From: a virus
Virus record (IMG/VR): IMGVR_UViG_3300043446_001977
Span: 1-41,768 of that record
DNA length: 41,768 nucleotides
Reading direction: 5' to 3' (one strand)
Part shown: positions 25,627 through 32,982 of the stretch, in pieces
How positions within the stretch are numbered: the first letter of the stretch is position 1
How the letters are laid out: every line of letters starts with the position of its first letter
Position numbers and translations under genes: made by a program
Notes under the pieces: model-generated
The model's input: the letters and a program-made list of their open reading frames with translations, nothing else
Told to the model about the DNA's origin: nothing
The model's database searches: none

Positions 25627-26289
25627 TTAGTACTTATTTTGATCATAAAATCCTGTTACTTTCATAAATCCTACTGTAACATATCTTATGGGACCTTCAC
25701 CTACATGCCTTACGCCATGCTCATATTCTTCGTTGCCTGGGAAAATAAGCAAGGTTCCTGGCTTTGGCCTTAAGTCTGAATTTTCTTTATTTTTAAAGAA
25801 TAAAGTTCCATCCTTATAGTCGTCATTAATATATAGTATAGCAGCATATTTAATTGATGGGTCTGTATGCTGATCTGTATGGGACTTTAATTCAACCCCA
25901 GGTTGCATCCTTTGAAGAGTTCCGAACCCAGCAAGTTCTAAAGATGGGTCTGCCAATTCTAGAAGTTTCCCCAACCTGCCTTGAAGGGTTATGCTTATTT
26001 GCTCAGTTGTAATGTTTAAATTTTTGTCTTCCCAGCCCTGAGTAATTTCAAACTTTCCTTCTGCAACAAGATTATCTACATCATCTCTCCCAAACTTTTC
26101 CATGCAAAATCTAGCAAGATTCTTTGTATACTCTATTGACCAATCTTCATTTGGAGTAGTTTCAATTATTTTTAAAAGAATATCAAGTTCTTCTGGTTTC
26201 AGAAAATCTTTTATAAACAAAACATGTTCATGAAAAACCTCAACATCATAACCAGCATTTTCAAATTCTTTTTTTAAAAATACTTCCAT
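25627..26289 (-). CDS. 2OG-Fe(II) oxygenase, P4H type (Ox8)
   Basis: A 220-residue P4H-type enzyme. Iron triad His137, Asp139 (SHTDQ) and His181 (EHGVRHV), with Arg192 as the 2-oxoglutarate residue. It has the family core YINDDYKDGTLFF and RPKPGTLLIFPG. The N-terminal 120 residues are helical and unlike those of its neighbours. Start directly after the stop of Ox7, with GAGGA upstream. It is the sixth oxygenase of the operon in transcription order. Confidence 0.9.
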   Translation of the reverse strand: MEVFLKKEFENAGYDVEVFHEHVLFIKDFLKPEELDILLKIIETTPNEDWSIEYTKNLARFCMEKFGRDDVDNLVAEGKFEITQGWEDKNLNITTEQISITLQGRLGKLLELADPSLELAGFGTLQRMQPGVELKSHTDQHTDPSIKYAAILYINDDYKDGTLFFKNKENSDLRPKPGTLLIFPGNEEYEHGVRHVGEGPIRYVTVGFMKVTGFYDQNKY

Positions 26290-27036
26290 TTATAGTTCCT
26301 CAACTTTATACTTATTTCCGTCAGCATCAAGTTTCCATCCTTGTTTTAGCAACTCTTGCCATTCCGCTCTTTCAATTTCTTGCTTGGCTCTAGTTTCCTT
26401 CATTTCTTCTGCCCAAGCATCTCTTAGTTCTTGTGGGTATGCATCTTCTTCTCTATCATCCCAGAAAGATCCAATAGTGTATCTTACTCCTTTTGTTATA
26501 AGGGTTACTTCGTGCATATTATTAAATCCCCCGTCAAATGCAGCAAGCATTCCAACTTTAGGCTCAATTGTTATATCTTGATCTGGGAATTGCAAAAGAC
26601 CACCCTCAAAATCATCATTTAAATATAAGAATGCAGCATACCTGCTTCTAGTAAATGCTCCAGAATGTCCGTGCTCATCAGTATTGTCAGAGTGCTTTCT
26701 TGCATATGCCCCTGGCTCCCACTTTTGAGTGTGGTATCCAATTTGACAAATTATTTTAGGATCAAGGTCATGAACACTTGCAACTGCCTCAATAATACCA
26801 TTTTTAATTTGTGAAAATATGTCACTTGGTAATCCTTCATTTTCTACATGCTCATCGTTATCTTGTGGAAGTACTGAAGAATAAGACTCATAGAAGGATA
26901 TAGGCATCCATGTAATCAGCCCAAGTTCTGCATGCTTATCCAAAACCTTTACAAGTTTTGCAGAAGTTTCTGCATCGATAAAGTTTTCATAAACAACAAT
27001 ATCTTTAGTTATTCTACTTTTGTTTTCTAGGTTCAT
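26290..27036 (-). CDS. 2OG-Fe(II) oxygenase, P4H type (Ox7)
   Basis: 248 residues. Triad His115, Asp117 (KHSDN) and His175 (MHEV), with Arg185 (GVRY). The core reads FLYLNDDFEGGLLQF and EPKVGMLAAFDGG. A charged helical C-terminal extension of about 50 residues (EEMKETRAKQEIERAEWQ) is not needed for catalysis and may bind a partner. It overlaps Ox6 by ATGA, so the two are translationally coupled. Confidence 0.9.
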   Translation of the reverse strand: MNLENKSRITKDIVVYENFIDAETSAKLVKVLDKHAELGLITWMPISFYESYSSVLPQDNDEHVENEGLPSDIFSQIKNGIIEAVASVHDLDPKIICQIGYHTQKWEPGAYARKHSDNTDEHGHSGAFTRSRYAAFLYLNDDFEGGLLQFPDQDITIEPKVGMLAAFDGGFNNMHEVTLITKGVRYTIGSFWDDREEDAYPQELRDAWAEEMKETRAKQEIERAEWQELLKQGWKLDADGNKYKVEEL

Positions 27037-27911
27037 TTTATCCTTCTTTCTTTTTCGGTACTAAATTTGTTAGGGTTGTCTTCTCTAAATTTTTGCATGA
27101 TCTCATGCTGCATATCATACCACTTTTCTTTACCAAATTTTTCTTCATTTTCAAACCATTCTGGATCACCCACAGAATACTTTGTCCAGTACATTCTTGA
27201 TAAATATTTTGCGTTATTCCTTGCTGGCATAACACCATGTAGGTATATGTAATTTTCGGACATTAAAAAGTCTGGGTGTCCAGATGGGAAAACTATCAGA
27301 TCTCCAGCCTCTGGTTTATACATATACGCCTCACCATTTACAACAAAATCAATTTCTCCATCTTCATAATCATCATTAAAATATGTTAAGGCTGTAATTG
27401 CAAATTTATGTCCTGGGCTCACTATTGGCTCCCTAATGTAATCTGTATGATATGTCATTGCTACTGGATCAGTAATATCTGTTCGATATCTTGCTATTGA
27501 TGGCCCAGAGAACACCCATTCTTTTATTGGATTACCGCTTTTGTCCTTAACATTTGGAACAATTCTATTTTCATCAAAATCAACATTATTTTTCTTAATA
27601 TAATCTTTTGTTGCTATATAAAAATTATTTAATATCTCTAAAAGAATATCCTTGTGCTGTTTTTCTTTTTCTGTTTTTGCTTCTAGTGCATTGACATCTC
27701 TGAGTTGTAGAATATAGTCATACCCTTTAAATGTTGGAGAAATGTATTGTCCAAAATCTGACCATTTAGACCATGCATTAAAAAACCCCTCTGTTCCATC
27801 TGACTCTTTTAAAGACTGATATATAAAATTAATATCCTTATAAAGATTTTTATACACAAATATTTTTGGATATATCTCAATTACATTAAGGTCTTCTGAG
27901 TCTGTAAGCAT
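27033..27911 (-). CDS. 2OG-Fe(II) oxygenase, P4H type (Ox6)
   Basis: At 292 residues this is the longest of the set. Triad His155, Asp157 (YHTDY) and His225 (LHGVMP), with Lys235 at the 2-oxoglutarate position. Core YFNDDYEDGEIDFV and KPEAGDLIVFPS. It has a long N-terminal region and a C-terminal extension of about 50 residues (DPEWFENEEKFGKEKWYD) rich in charge and aromatics. Its start overlaps the stop of Ox5 (TAATG) and its end overlaps the start of Ox7 (ATGA). Confidence 0.9.
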   Translation of the reverse strand: MLTDSEDLNVIEIYPKIFVYKNLYKDINFIYQSLKESDGTEGFFNAWSKWSDFGQYISPTFKGYDYILQLRDVNALEAKTEKEKQHKDILLEILNNFYIATKDYIKKNNVDFDENRIVPNVKDKSGNPIKEWVFSGPSIARYRTDITDPVAMTYHTDYIREPIVSPGHKFAITALTYFNDDYEDGEIDFVVNGEAYMYKPEAGDLIVFPSGHPDFLMSENYIYLHGVMPARNNAKYLSRMYWTKYSVGDPEWFENEEKFGKEKWYDMQHEIMQKFREDNPNKFSTEKERRIK

Positions 27912-28585
27912 TATGGTTTTCTATCTCCTGTATGCTCTGTAATCTCCCAGAAAAATGGACAAGTATACCTTATTCCGCTTTTAATTTCTGTTACTCCATG
28001 AATATAGTTTTTATCCCCTGGGAAAAAATAGGCTGCACCCTTCTTTGGTTTAAACTGAACGCCTTGTAGTGGGAAATACAACTCGCCACCCTCATAGTCT
28101 TCATTTAAGTAAAACAAACTAGAAAGATCATAGTTTGGAAAATCATTTGGAAGTCCTGCATCTGGTCCTTCATGTAACTCTTTATCTGCGTGAGGTTTTT
28201 GAAACTGTCCTGGAAGCCACCTAACTATTGTTGTTCCTGTTGGAATAACTTTAACTTTATAAAAATCTTCTACAATTGGTTTTAGTCTTTGAAATAGTCC
28301 AGCAATAACTGGAGCAATGGCTGGATTATTTTTATCTAGTGTTGGGCTAGTAGCAACTCTATCTTTCCAATAAGATGCCTCATAAACAACTGTGCCATTT
28401 TCGTTTACATGACTTTCTGTAACATCCCAAATTGTTAATGACTTTGCAGCCTTTTCTAAAAATTCCATCTCTTCTTCTGTCATAAAGTTCTCTAACTCTA
28501 CAATCATATCTTTACTATCGCCAAACCATCCAGAAGGAGTTATTGATGGTTTTCTTTGTACTACTTTATATTCGTCCATACTCAT
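27911..28585 (-). CDS. 2OG-Fe(II) oxygenase, P4H type (Ox5)
   Basis: 224 residues, the copy closest to the textbook family pattern. Triad His132, Asp134 (PHADK) and His186 (YIHGVTEI), with Arg196 (GIRY). Core FYLNEDYEGGELYFP and KPKKGAAYFFPG. It overlaps the preceding DUF6065-like gene by ATGA and the following oxygenase by TAATG. Of the set it is the best choice for a first activity test. Confidence 0.92.
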   Translation of the reverse strand: MSMDEYKVVQRKPSITPSGWFGDSKDMIVELENFMTEEEMEFLEKAAKSLTIWDVTESHVNENGTVVYEASYWKDRVATSPTLDKNNPAIAPVIAGLFQRLKPIVEDFYKVKVIPTGTTIVRWLPGQFQKPHADKELHEGPDAGLPNDFPNYDLSSLFYLNEDYEGGELYFPLQGVQFKPKKGAAYFFPGDKNYIHGVTEIKSGIRYTCPFFWEITEHTGDRKP

Positions 28586-29301
28586 ATTGTATCACCGTTC
28601 GTATTATCTTTGACATAAAGTTTTAAGGTTTTTACTTCATGCGATCCTAAACTTTCGCCCTTTTCATTTACTGCATCTCTATACCAATCAGTCCAATTGC
28701 CTCCAGAGTTTATTACTTGTGCTGCTTCACCATAAGCAATATTGGCGTTAGTCCTTGATCTATCTTCATCTTTATAGTTAAAAACTTCTATTGTGGTATT
28801 ATTTAAATTAGTTAAAGATATTGGAATTATCGTGGCAATTGGCGTTCCAGATTTTATTGTTATTTCTTTATTTGCTGCCTTTGCCTTAATTGCTAGTGGA
28901 AGCGGGTTATCATAAAAAGAAGAACTAATTAAGTTAGACATTGTTTCAAAATCTTCACTAAAATAATTTACTGGATTAATTGTAAGAATACTTACATCTT
29001 TGTCTGTTCTAAAAACTAAACCAGTATTAAAACTTATAGAAGATTGCCCTCTACCAGTATAAGATCCTTCTGGAGCAGAAGTAATAGTTACATGGTCCTG
29101 AGTTTGATCATTTACCCCATCCCAAACAAAAGATATGTCTTGAGAACATGAAATGCTCCATCCAACAACATTTGCTTGTGTTACTGGGAAACACCTATAA
29201 GCATGATTTTCTGATGTAGCATCCATCCAGTTTCTTTTAATTGACATTGGAGAAATATTAAATGGATTACCATTCATTTTTTCTACCGAAATACTAATCA
29301 T
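28582..29301 (-). CDS. DUF6065-like protein B
   Basis: A 239-residue beta-rich protein with no catalytic motif I can identify. Recognisable segments are VVGWSISCSQDISFVWDG, SISFNTGLVFRTDK and EITIKSGTPIATIIPISL, which fit the pattern of DUF6065-type proteins (a Trp-Gly strand, FRT, then a GTP-x-A-x-I-x-P strand). It is a remote relative of the 255-residue gene two positions upstream. It starts inside the stop codon of Ox4 (TAATG) and overlaps Ox5 by ATGA. Being locked between two oxygenases suggests it works with them, for example as substrate holder or partner; this is inference. Confidence 0.6.
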   Translation of the reverse strand: MISISVEKMNGNPFNISPMSIKRNWMDATSENHAYRCFPVTQANVVGWSISCSQDISFVWDGVNDQTQDHVTITSAPEGSYTGRGQSSISFNTGLVFRTDKDVSILTINPVNYFSEDFETMSNLISSSFYDNPLPLAIKAKAANKEITIKSGTPIATIIPISLTNLNNTTIEVFNYKDEDRSRTNANIAYGEAAQVINSGGNWTDWYRDAVNEKGESLGSHEVKTLKLYVKDNTNGDTI

Positions 29302-29984
29302 TATTCATTTTCCCACTTTGGATCGTACATATCTGGAGTATGATACTTTTTGCTGTAATCTAGCATTGTTACAATTGAATACTTAGTTCCAGAATGTACT
29401 GGCATTGCCTGATGAGGATACATAAAGTTTGACGGGAATATATAAAGATCTCCAGCCTTGGGCTTAATGTTTAATCCCTGCAATCTAAAAAACAACTCTC
29501 CACCATCATAGTCATCATTGACATAAGCAACTAGAGAAAGTGTACAATTGTATGAAAATCCATGATCATGGTGCTCCATAAAGTGTTGTCCTGGACCATA
29601 TTTAATAAAGTTAAATGCTTCCCAATATTTTAATGGCATTATGTTGTATATTTTTCTGTAGTCTTCAACTGCTGCTGCCTGTGCATCATAAACATCTTGC
29701 CATAATTCTTGAAGTTTTATGGAGTCTTCGCTTTTATCATTTTCAATATCTGTTTTCTTATATTTAAAGTCTACACAGTCTCTGTAGTCAGGCATTAACT
29801 GTTGGTATCCAACATATGCTGGCATCCAATGATATCTTTTACCTTCTGGAGATAATTCTCCATAACCAGCAACAGAACCCAATGTATTTTCAAGTCTATT
29901 GATAACATCAAACTCTTTTTTGATTACATCTCGATAACAGAATATTCCATTTCCAAGATCTTCTTTATGCGACCATGTCTGCAT
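29301..29984 (-). CDS. 2OG-Fe(II) oxygenase, P4H type (Ox4)
   Basis: 227 residues. Triad His138, Asp140 (EHHDHG) and His191 (YPHQAMPV), with Lys201 (GTKYS). Core YVNDDYDGGELFF and KPKAGDLYIFPS. It belongs with Ox3 and Ox1 to a subgroup sharing the same N-terminal plan (G-I-F-x-Y start, then YxEAFNFIKYG before the triad). The three probably arose by duplication. AGGAG before the ATG sets the start. Confidence 0.9.
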   Translation of the reverse strand: MQTWSHKEDLGNGIFCYRDVIKKEFDVINRLENTLGSVAGYGELSPEGKRYHWMPAYVGYQQLMPDYRDCVDFKYKKTDIENDKSEDSIKLQELWQDVYDAQAAAVEDYRKIYNIMPLKYWEAFNFIKYGPGQHFMEHHDHGFSYNCTLSLVAYVNDDYDGGELFFRLQGLNIKPKAGDLYIFPSNFMYPHQAMPVHSGTKYSIVTMLDYSKKYHTPDMYDPKWENE

Positions 29985-29992
29985 TTTATCTC

Positions 29993-30760
29993 CTATTTAT
30001 ATTCTCTTCTTGTCCAAACTTTTTTAATATATACCCCGCCGTCTGGCTGTCTATAAAAGTTTGCATTCTCTACAATTTTACCATATATATCTGATTGCCC
30101 CAATATCTCAATTTCATGCTCCCAGTTTTCTCGTTTAAATGGGAGTATTTGAAGATATGGGGTTCCTGCTGGTAGCGTTCCTTCCCAGCCATCTGCAATA
30201 AAAAATGGAAAACTTCCAAGCAGATGAACTTTGTCTGAATCAACTATCCCAGTTGTATTGATAAATGGTAGATCAAATCTATTCATTGGAGTCATAAAAA
30301 GTGCACTATATCCTTCTGGCAATTCTAGCCCCCATGGAGAACTCCAAGCAAAATGATGTTGATAGAATCCTTTTGGATGTTCAAATTGTGGCATTGGTGG
30401 TCTTTGTGTGCAAAAGTCTTTATATCTTATGTCGTCAATTTTAACATTTATTATTCCTTGTTCATTTTTATAAAAGGTTAAATCGCAAGGCGTTTTAAAA
30501 AGATAACCAGTTGAAAATGCATCCATAATTGCTGGACATGCCTTCCATGTAGGAATTTTTCCATAATCATCGGTTGTTCCTTCTTTTGGGAATGGACAAA
30601 CTGTTTTAGGCGCTTTATAATATTCACCATTGGGCATTTTAGCAAATCTATCTGCATCTTTATACCAGTCTGGAATTTCTTTTTGGGTTGGGACTGGAAC
30701 TGAAATATTTTCTTTGTCTAGCCAAGGTCTAAAAGATCTAAATATAGCAACTAGCGACAC
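29993..30760 (-). CDS. DUF6065-like protein A
   Basis: A 255-residue protein of unknown function. Segments PDWYKDADRFA, TCP-type cysteines (residues about 55, 75, 92 and 114), SPWGLELPEGYSALFMTP and LPAGTPYLQILPFKRENW resemble DUF6065-type proteins found in aquatic phages. It begins with GTG inside the stop of Ox3 (TAGTG) and is followed by Ox4. The layout oxygenase, DUF, oxygenase, DUF, oxygenase suggests pairs that multiplied together. Confidence 0.6.
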   Translation of the reverse strand: MSLVAIFRSFRPWLDKENISVPVPTQKEIPDWYKDADRFAKMPNGEYYKAPKTVCPFPKEGTTDDYGKIPTWKACPAIMDAFSTGYLFKTPCDLTFYKNEQGIINVKIDDIRYKDFCTQRPPMPQFEHPKGFYQHHFAWSSPWGLELPEGYSALFMTPMNRFDLPFINTTGIVDSDKVHLLGSFPFFIADGWEGTLPAGTPYLQILPFKRENWEHEIEILGQSDIYGKIVENANFYRQPDGGVYIKKVWTRREYK

Positions 30761-31473
30761 TACTTGTGTCCTAGTTCATTAATGTCTGTCATTACGACAA
30801 CACAATACTTGGTTCCCTTTTTCATTGGTAAAGACGCATGCTCATATATGTAGTTAGATGGACATAAGATAATGTCTCCTACTTTTGGAGTGTGAGTATA
30901 ATTATCCATTCTTGGAAATTTAATTTCTCCACCTTCATAGTCTTCATTTATATAAACAACAGCAGAAACTGTGCAGTTGTACATTGGACCATGATCTGCA
31001 TGAATATTGAAATGTGTGCCTTCTCCTTCATACTTAACAAAGTTAAATGCTTCATAATAGATTACATTTATTCCCCAGTACCTAGCATAATCATCAACAC
31101 AAAACTTTAACTTTTGATAAATTTCTTCGTGAAGATCAAGAAGTTCTGCATTATGTTCATCTCGTGGCCCCAAGTTTTCTTGCTTAAATCTAAAATCTAC
31201 AGCATCTCTAGCCTTTTTGATTGGAACATCTGAGTTTGTTACTTTTGCTTCTGACCACTTATACTTTCCGCTACCGCCTAAATTTGACTCAAGAATTTTT
31301 ATGTATCTCTCAGAGTCTTCTTTTGAAAATGTATTCCTATATAGGTTTATTCCAAGTGCTGGATTTTCAACTAAAATGTTGTTACCTATAGTTTTTGAAG
31401 GATATCTGTTTGTTGTTGTTTCTGATCGATCCTTAGTAAACCAAGGCGTTTCGTTTTCATCATAAATTGTCAT
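30760..31473 (-). CDS. 2OG-Fe(II) oxygenase, P4H type (Ox3), first of operon
   Basis: A longer frame opens at a TTG at 31497, but I choose the ATG at 31473 because AAAGGA lies five bases upstream of it; this gives 237 residues. In the longer numbering the triad is His166, Asp168 (HADHG) and His220 (YEHASLP), with Lys230 (GTKY). Core YINEDYEGGEIKFP and TPKVGDIILCPS. It is the promoter-proximal gene of the run: TATAAT at 31502-31507 serves the whole block down to the SDR. It shares its N-terminal plan with Ox4 and Ox1. Confidence 0.9.
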   Translation of the reverse strand: MTIYDENETPWFTKDRSETTTNRYPSKTIGNNILVENPALGINLYRNTFSKEDSERYIKILESNLGGSGKYKWSEAKVTNSDVPIKKARDAVDFRFKQENLGPRDEHNAELLDLHEEIYQKLKFCVDDYARYWGINVIYYEAFNFVKYEGEGTHFNIHADHGPMYNCTVSAVVYINEDYEGGEIKFPRMDNYTHTPKVGDIILCPSNYIYEHASLPMKKGTKYCVVVMTDINELGHK

Positions 31474-31501
31474 ATAATTCCTTTGTTTTGTATACAACTA
31501 T

Positions 31502-31507
31502 ATTATA
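31502..31507 (-). promoter_or_regulatory. Promoter -10 box of the oxygenase operon
   Basis: TATAAT (context GATATAATATAG) on the minus strand, about 29 bases before the ATG at 31473. A 7-base inverted repeat (AACAATT/AATTGTT) lies just upstream at about 31515-31533 and may be an operator. Confidence 0.5.
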
Positions 31508-31530
31508 TCATAGAACAATTATAAAAATTG

Positions 31531-31959
31531 TTAGGCTGCTGTTATTTCTCTAGTTGTTTTGTTATATACAACCTTTGTTCCATTAACAGCAAAAAGACAT
31601 TTGACTAATAGAACTTCTCCAGTAAATGCAGCATCATACAGTGCTGCCTTATCACTACCTGCTTCTACACTAATTCTATGAATTATTTTATTATCACATA
31701 AAAATGCATACTGTCTAAATGCATTTTTTTCTTCCTCAGATAATGCAAAATAACCTTCAGATACAGATCCATCGAAAGATGTTCCATTCCAAGTAGCACC
31801 CTTAGTTGCTGTTTCTTTATGATCACTAATATTCATACCAACTATAGGAAGATTTTTATCCCACTCTGAGTCAAGACCAATTCTTGTCTCTTCAGTGGTT
31901 CTAAGTGCTCCAATTACATCATAGGTATCATTGTTATCTTTAACAATTATTGCATACAT
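31531..31959 (-). CDS. Small protein of the fibre module, unknown function
   Basis: 142 residues, no recognised family. N-terminal MYAIIVKDNNDTYDVIGALRTT is a beta start, then an acidic helix (LSEEEKNAFRQYAFLCDN) and a C-terminal beta end. AAAGGAG nine bases before the ATG and TATACT at 31982-31987 give it its own expression. It lies between the cysteine-tagged FN3 protein and the oxygenase operon, so it could be an accessory of either. Confidence 0.65.
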   Translation of the reverse strand: MYAIIVKDNNDTYDVIGALRTTEETRIGLDSEWDKNLPIVGMNISDHKETATKGATWNGTSFDGSVSEGYFALSEEEKNAFRQYAFLCDNKIIHRISVEAGSDKAALYDAAFTGEVLLVKCLFAVNGTKVVYNKTTREITAA

Positions 31960-31981
31960 AGTTTAAATCTCCTTTTATTAA

Positions 31982-31987
31982 AGTATA
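31982..31987 (-). promoter_or_regulatory. -10 box before the 142-residue gene
   Basis: TATACT on the minus strand (GATATACTTT), in the gap after the FN3/PPFF gene, with a leader carrying AAAGGAG. Confidence 0.45.
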
Positions 31988-31996
31988 TCATGTCTC

Positions 31997-32953
31997 TTAG
32001 CATCCGCAGTTTCCTCCGCAGCAACTTGGACATGCTTGCCAGCAATAACTTCTGACGCATCCAGAACAACCGCTGCTACTACTTGCGAATGCTGGTGGGA
32101 AGAATGGTGGGAAGAATGGGAAGAATGGGAAGAACGGTGGGAAGAACGGGAAGAATGGGAAGAATGGGAAGAATGGTGGGAAGAATGGGAAGAATGGGAA
32201 GAACGGTGGGAAGAATGGGAAGAATGGGAAGAATGGGAAGAACGGTGGGAAGAATGGGAAGAATGGGAAGAACGGTGGGAAGAATGGGAAGAATGGTGGG
32301 AAAAATGGCGGGAAGAATGGGAAAAATGGCGGGAAGAATGGGGGGAAGAACGGAGCAATAGTAGTTACGCTATTTGAAGATGGAGAAGTTCCTGAGTTTC
32401 CATTAGCATTAGTTGCATAAACAGTATATGTTTGTGCTGTGTTTGCTTCTTGTGAAACTGTAACAGATGTCGAGGCTGTTGATCCACCCTTTCCATCTGA
32501 AGATGCCCAAGTATATCCAGTTATTGCTTTTCCACCATTTGCTGGTGCAGTCCAAGAAACCGTATCTTCATTAACACCTGCTGTTGCTGTTGGTGCAGAT
32601 GGTGTTGCTGGAACAGTTGTTGCTGTTACAGAAGAGGATGCTGATGATGCAGCAGAAGTTCCTGCAGCATTTGTTGCTGTAACTGTAAATGTGTAAGCAG
32701 TACTAGATGCTAAACCTGTTACTCTAACTGGAGACGATGCTCCTGTTCCAACAAATCCACCAGGTGAAGATGTTACAGTGTAGGATGTTGCTGCTGGAGA
32801 AAGTACAGGGAGTGTGAATGAAACATCAACCGCTCCATTATTATATGCACGACCTGTTCCAACATCTGTCGCACCAGTGATGGTTGGTGTTAATGGCTCC
32901 AAAAAGTCATTTGATGCTTGGGACTTTCTACCTGTCTTCTTACCTGCTGCCAT
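31997..32953 (-). CDS. FN3 protein with (PPFFPFF)n stalk and Cys-rich C-terminal tag
   Basis: A 318-residue protein with four parts. It has a basic N-terminus, then two fibronectin-III-like domains (about 25-115 and 118-200, with SYTVTSSPGG, STAYTFTVTATNAAG and AQTYTVYATNANG). An 85-residue region follows made only of Pro and Phe in PPFF and PFF units. The last 30 residues are cysteine-rich: C-S-GCVRSYCW, then CPSCCGGNCGC. The same tag ends the (TPAV)n protein at 41162. FN3 domains are common in phage fibres and adhesins, so it is probably a virion surface protein. Prolines in the stalk are candidate targets for the phage P4H enzymes. A mucin-like or lipid-interacting role for the Phe-rich stalk is also possible. 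AGGAG precedes the ATG. Confidence 0.75.
   Translation of the reverse strand: MAAGKKTGRKSQASNDFLEPLTPTITGATDVGTGRAYNNGAVDVSFTLPVLSPAATSYTVTSSPGGFVGTGASSPVRVTGLASSTAYTFTVTATNAAGTSAASSASSSVTATTVPATPSAPTATAGVNEDTVSWTAPANGGKAITGYTWASSDGKGGSTASTSVTVSQEANTAQTYTVYATNANGNSGTSPSSNSVTTIAPFFPPFFPPFFPFFPPFFPPFFPFFPPFFPFFPFFPPFFPFFPFFPFFPPFFPFFPFFPPFFPFFPFFPFFPPFFPFFPFFPPFFPPAFASSSSGCSGCVRSYCWQACPSCCGGNCGC
32094..32345. repeat. Purine-rich 9/12-base tandem repeat (PFF/PPFF)
   Basis: The plus strand reads GGGAAGAAT and GGTGGGAAGAA units for about 250 bases, giving very many GGG runs on the template strand of the FN3/PPFF gene. The repeat can change length by slippage and could form G-quadruplex or other non-B structure. 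Confidence 0.85.
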
Positions 32954-32982
32954 TTTATCTCCTAGTTTTTATTAAATTTTTA

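Noticed and set aside
24986-31473. DNA-base hydroxylases (TET/JBP-like) as an explanation for the oxygenases
   Set aside because: The conserved blocks (NDDYEGGE, KPKxGxxxFP, HxVxxVxxGxRY) are of the prolyl-4-hydroxylase type, and no base-modification partner genes are nearby; not excluded for the cupin protein.
32094-32345. CRISPR-like array
   Set aside because: Units are 9-12 bases without unique spacers and code in frame for Pro/Phe repeats; the same holds for the TPAV repeats at 41228-41768.
32036-32377. Glu/Trp-rich and Gly/Arg/Met-rich plus-strand frames, and an Ser/His-rich minus frame
   Set aside because: They are other-frame readings of the PPFF repeat DNA.
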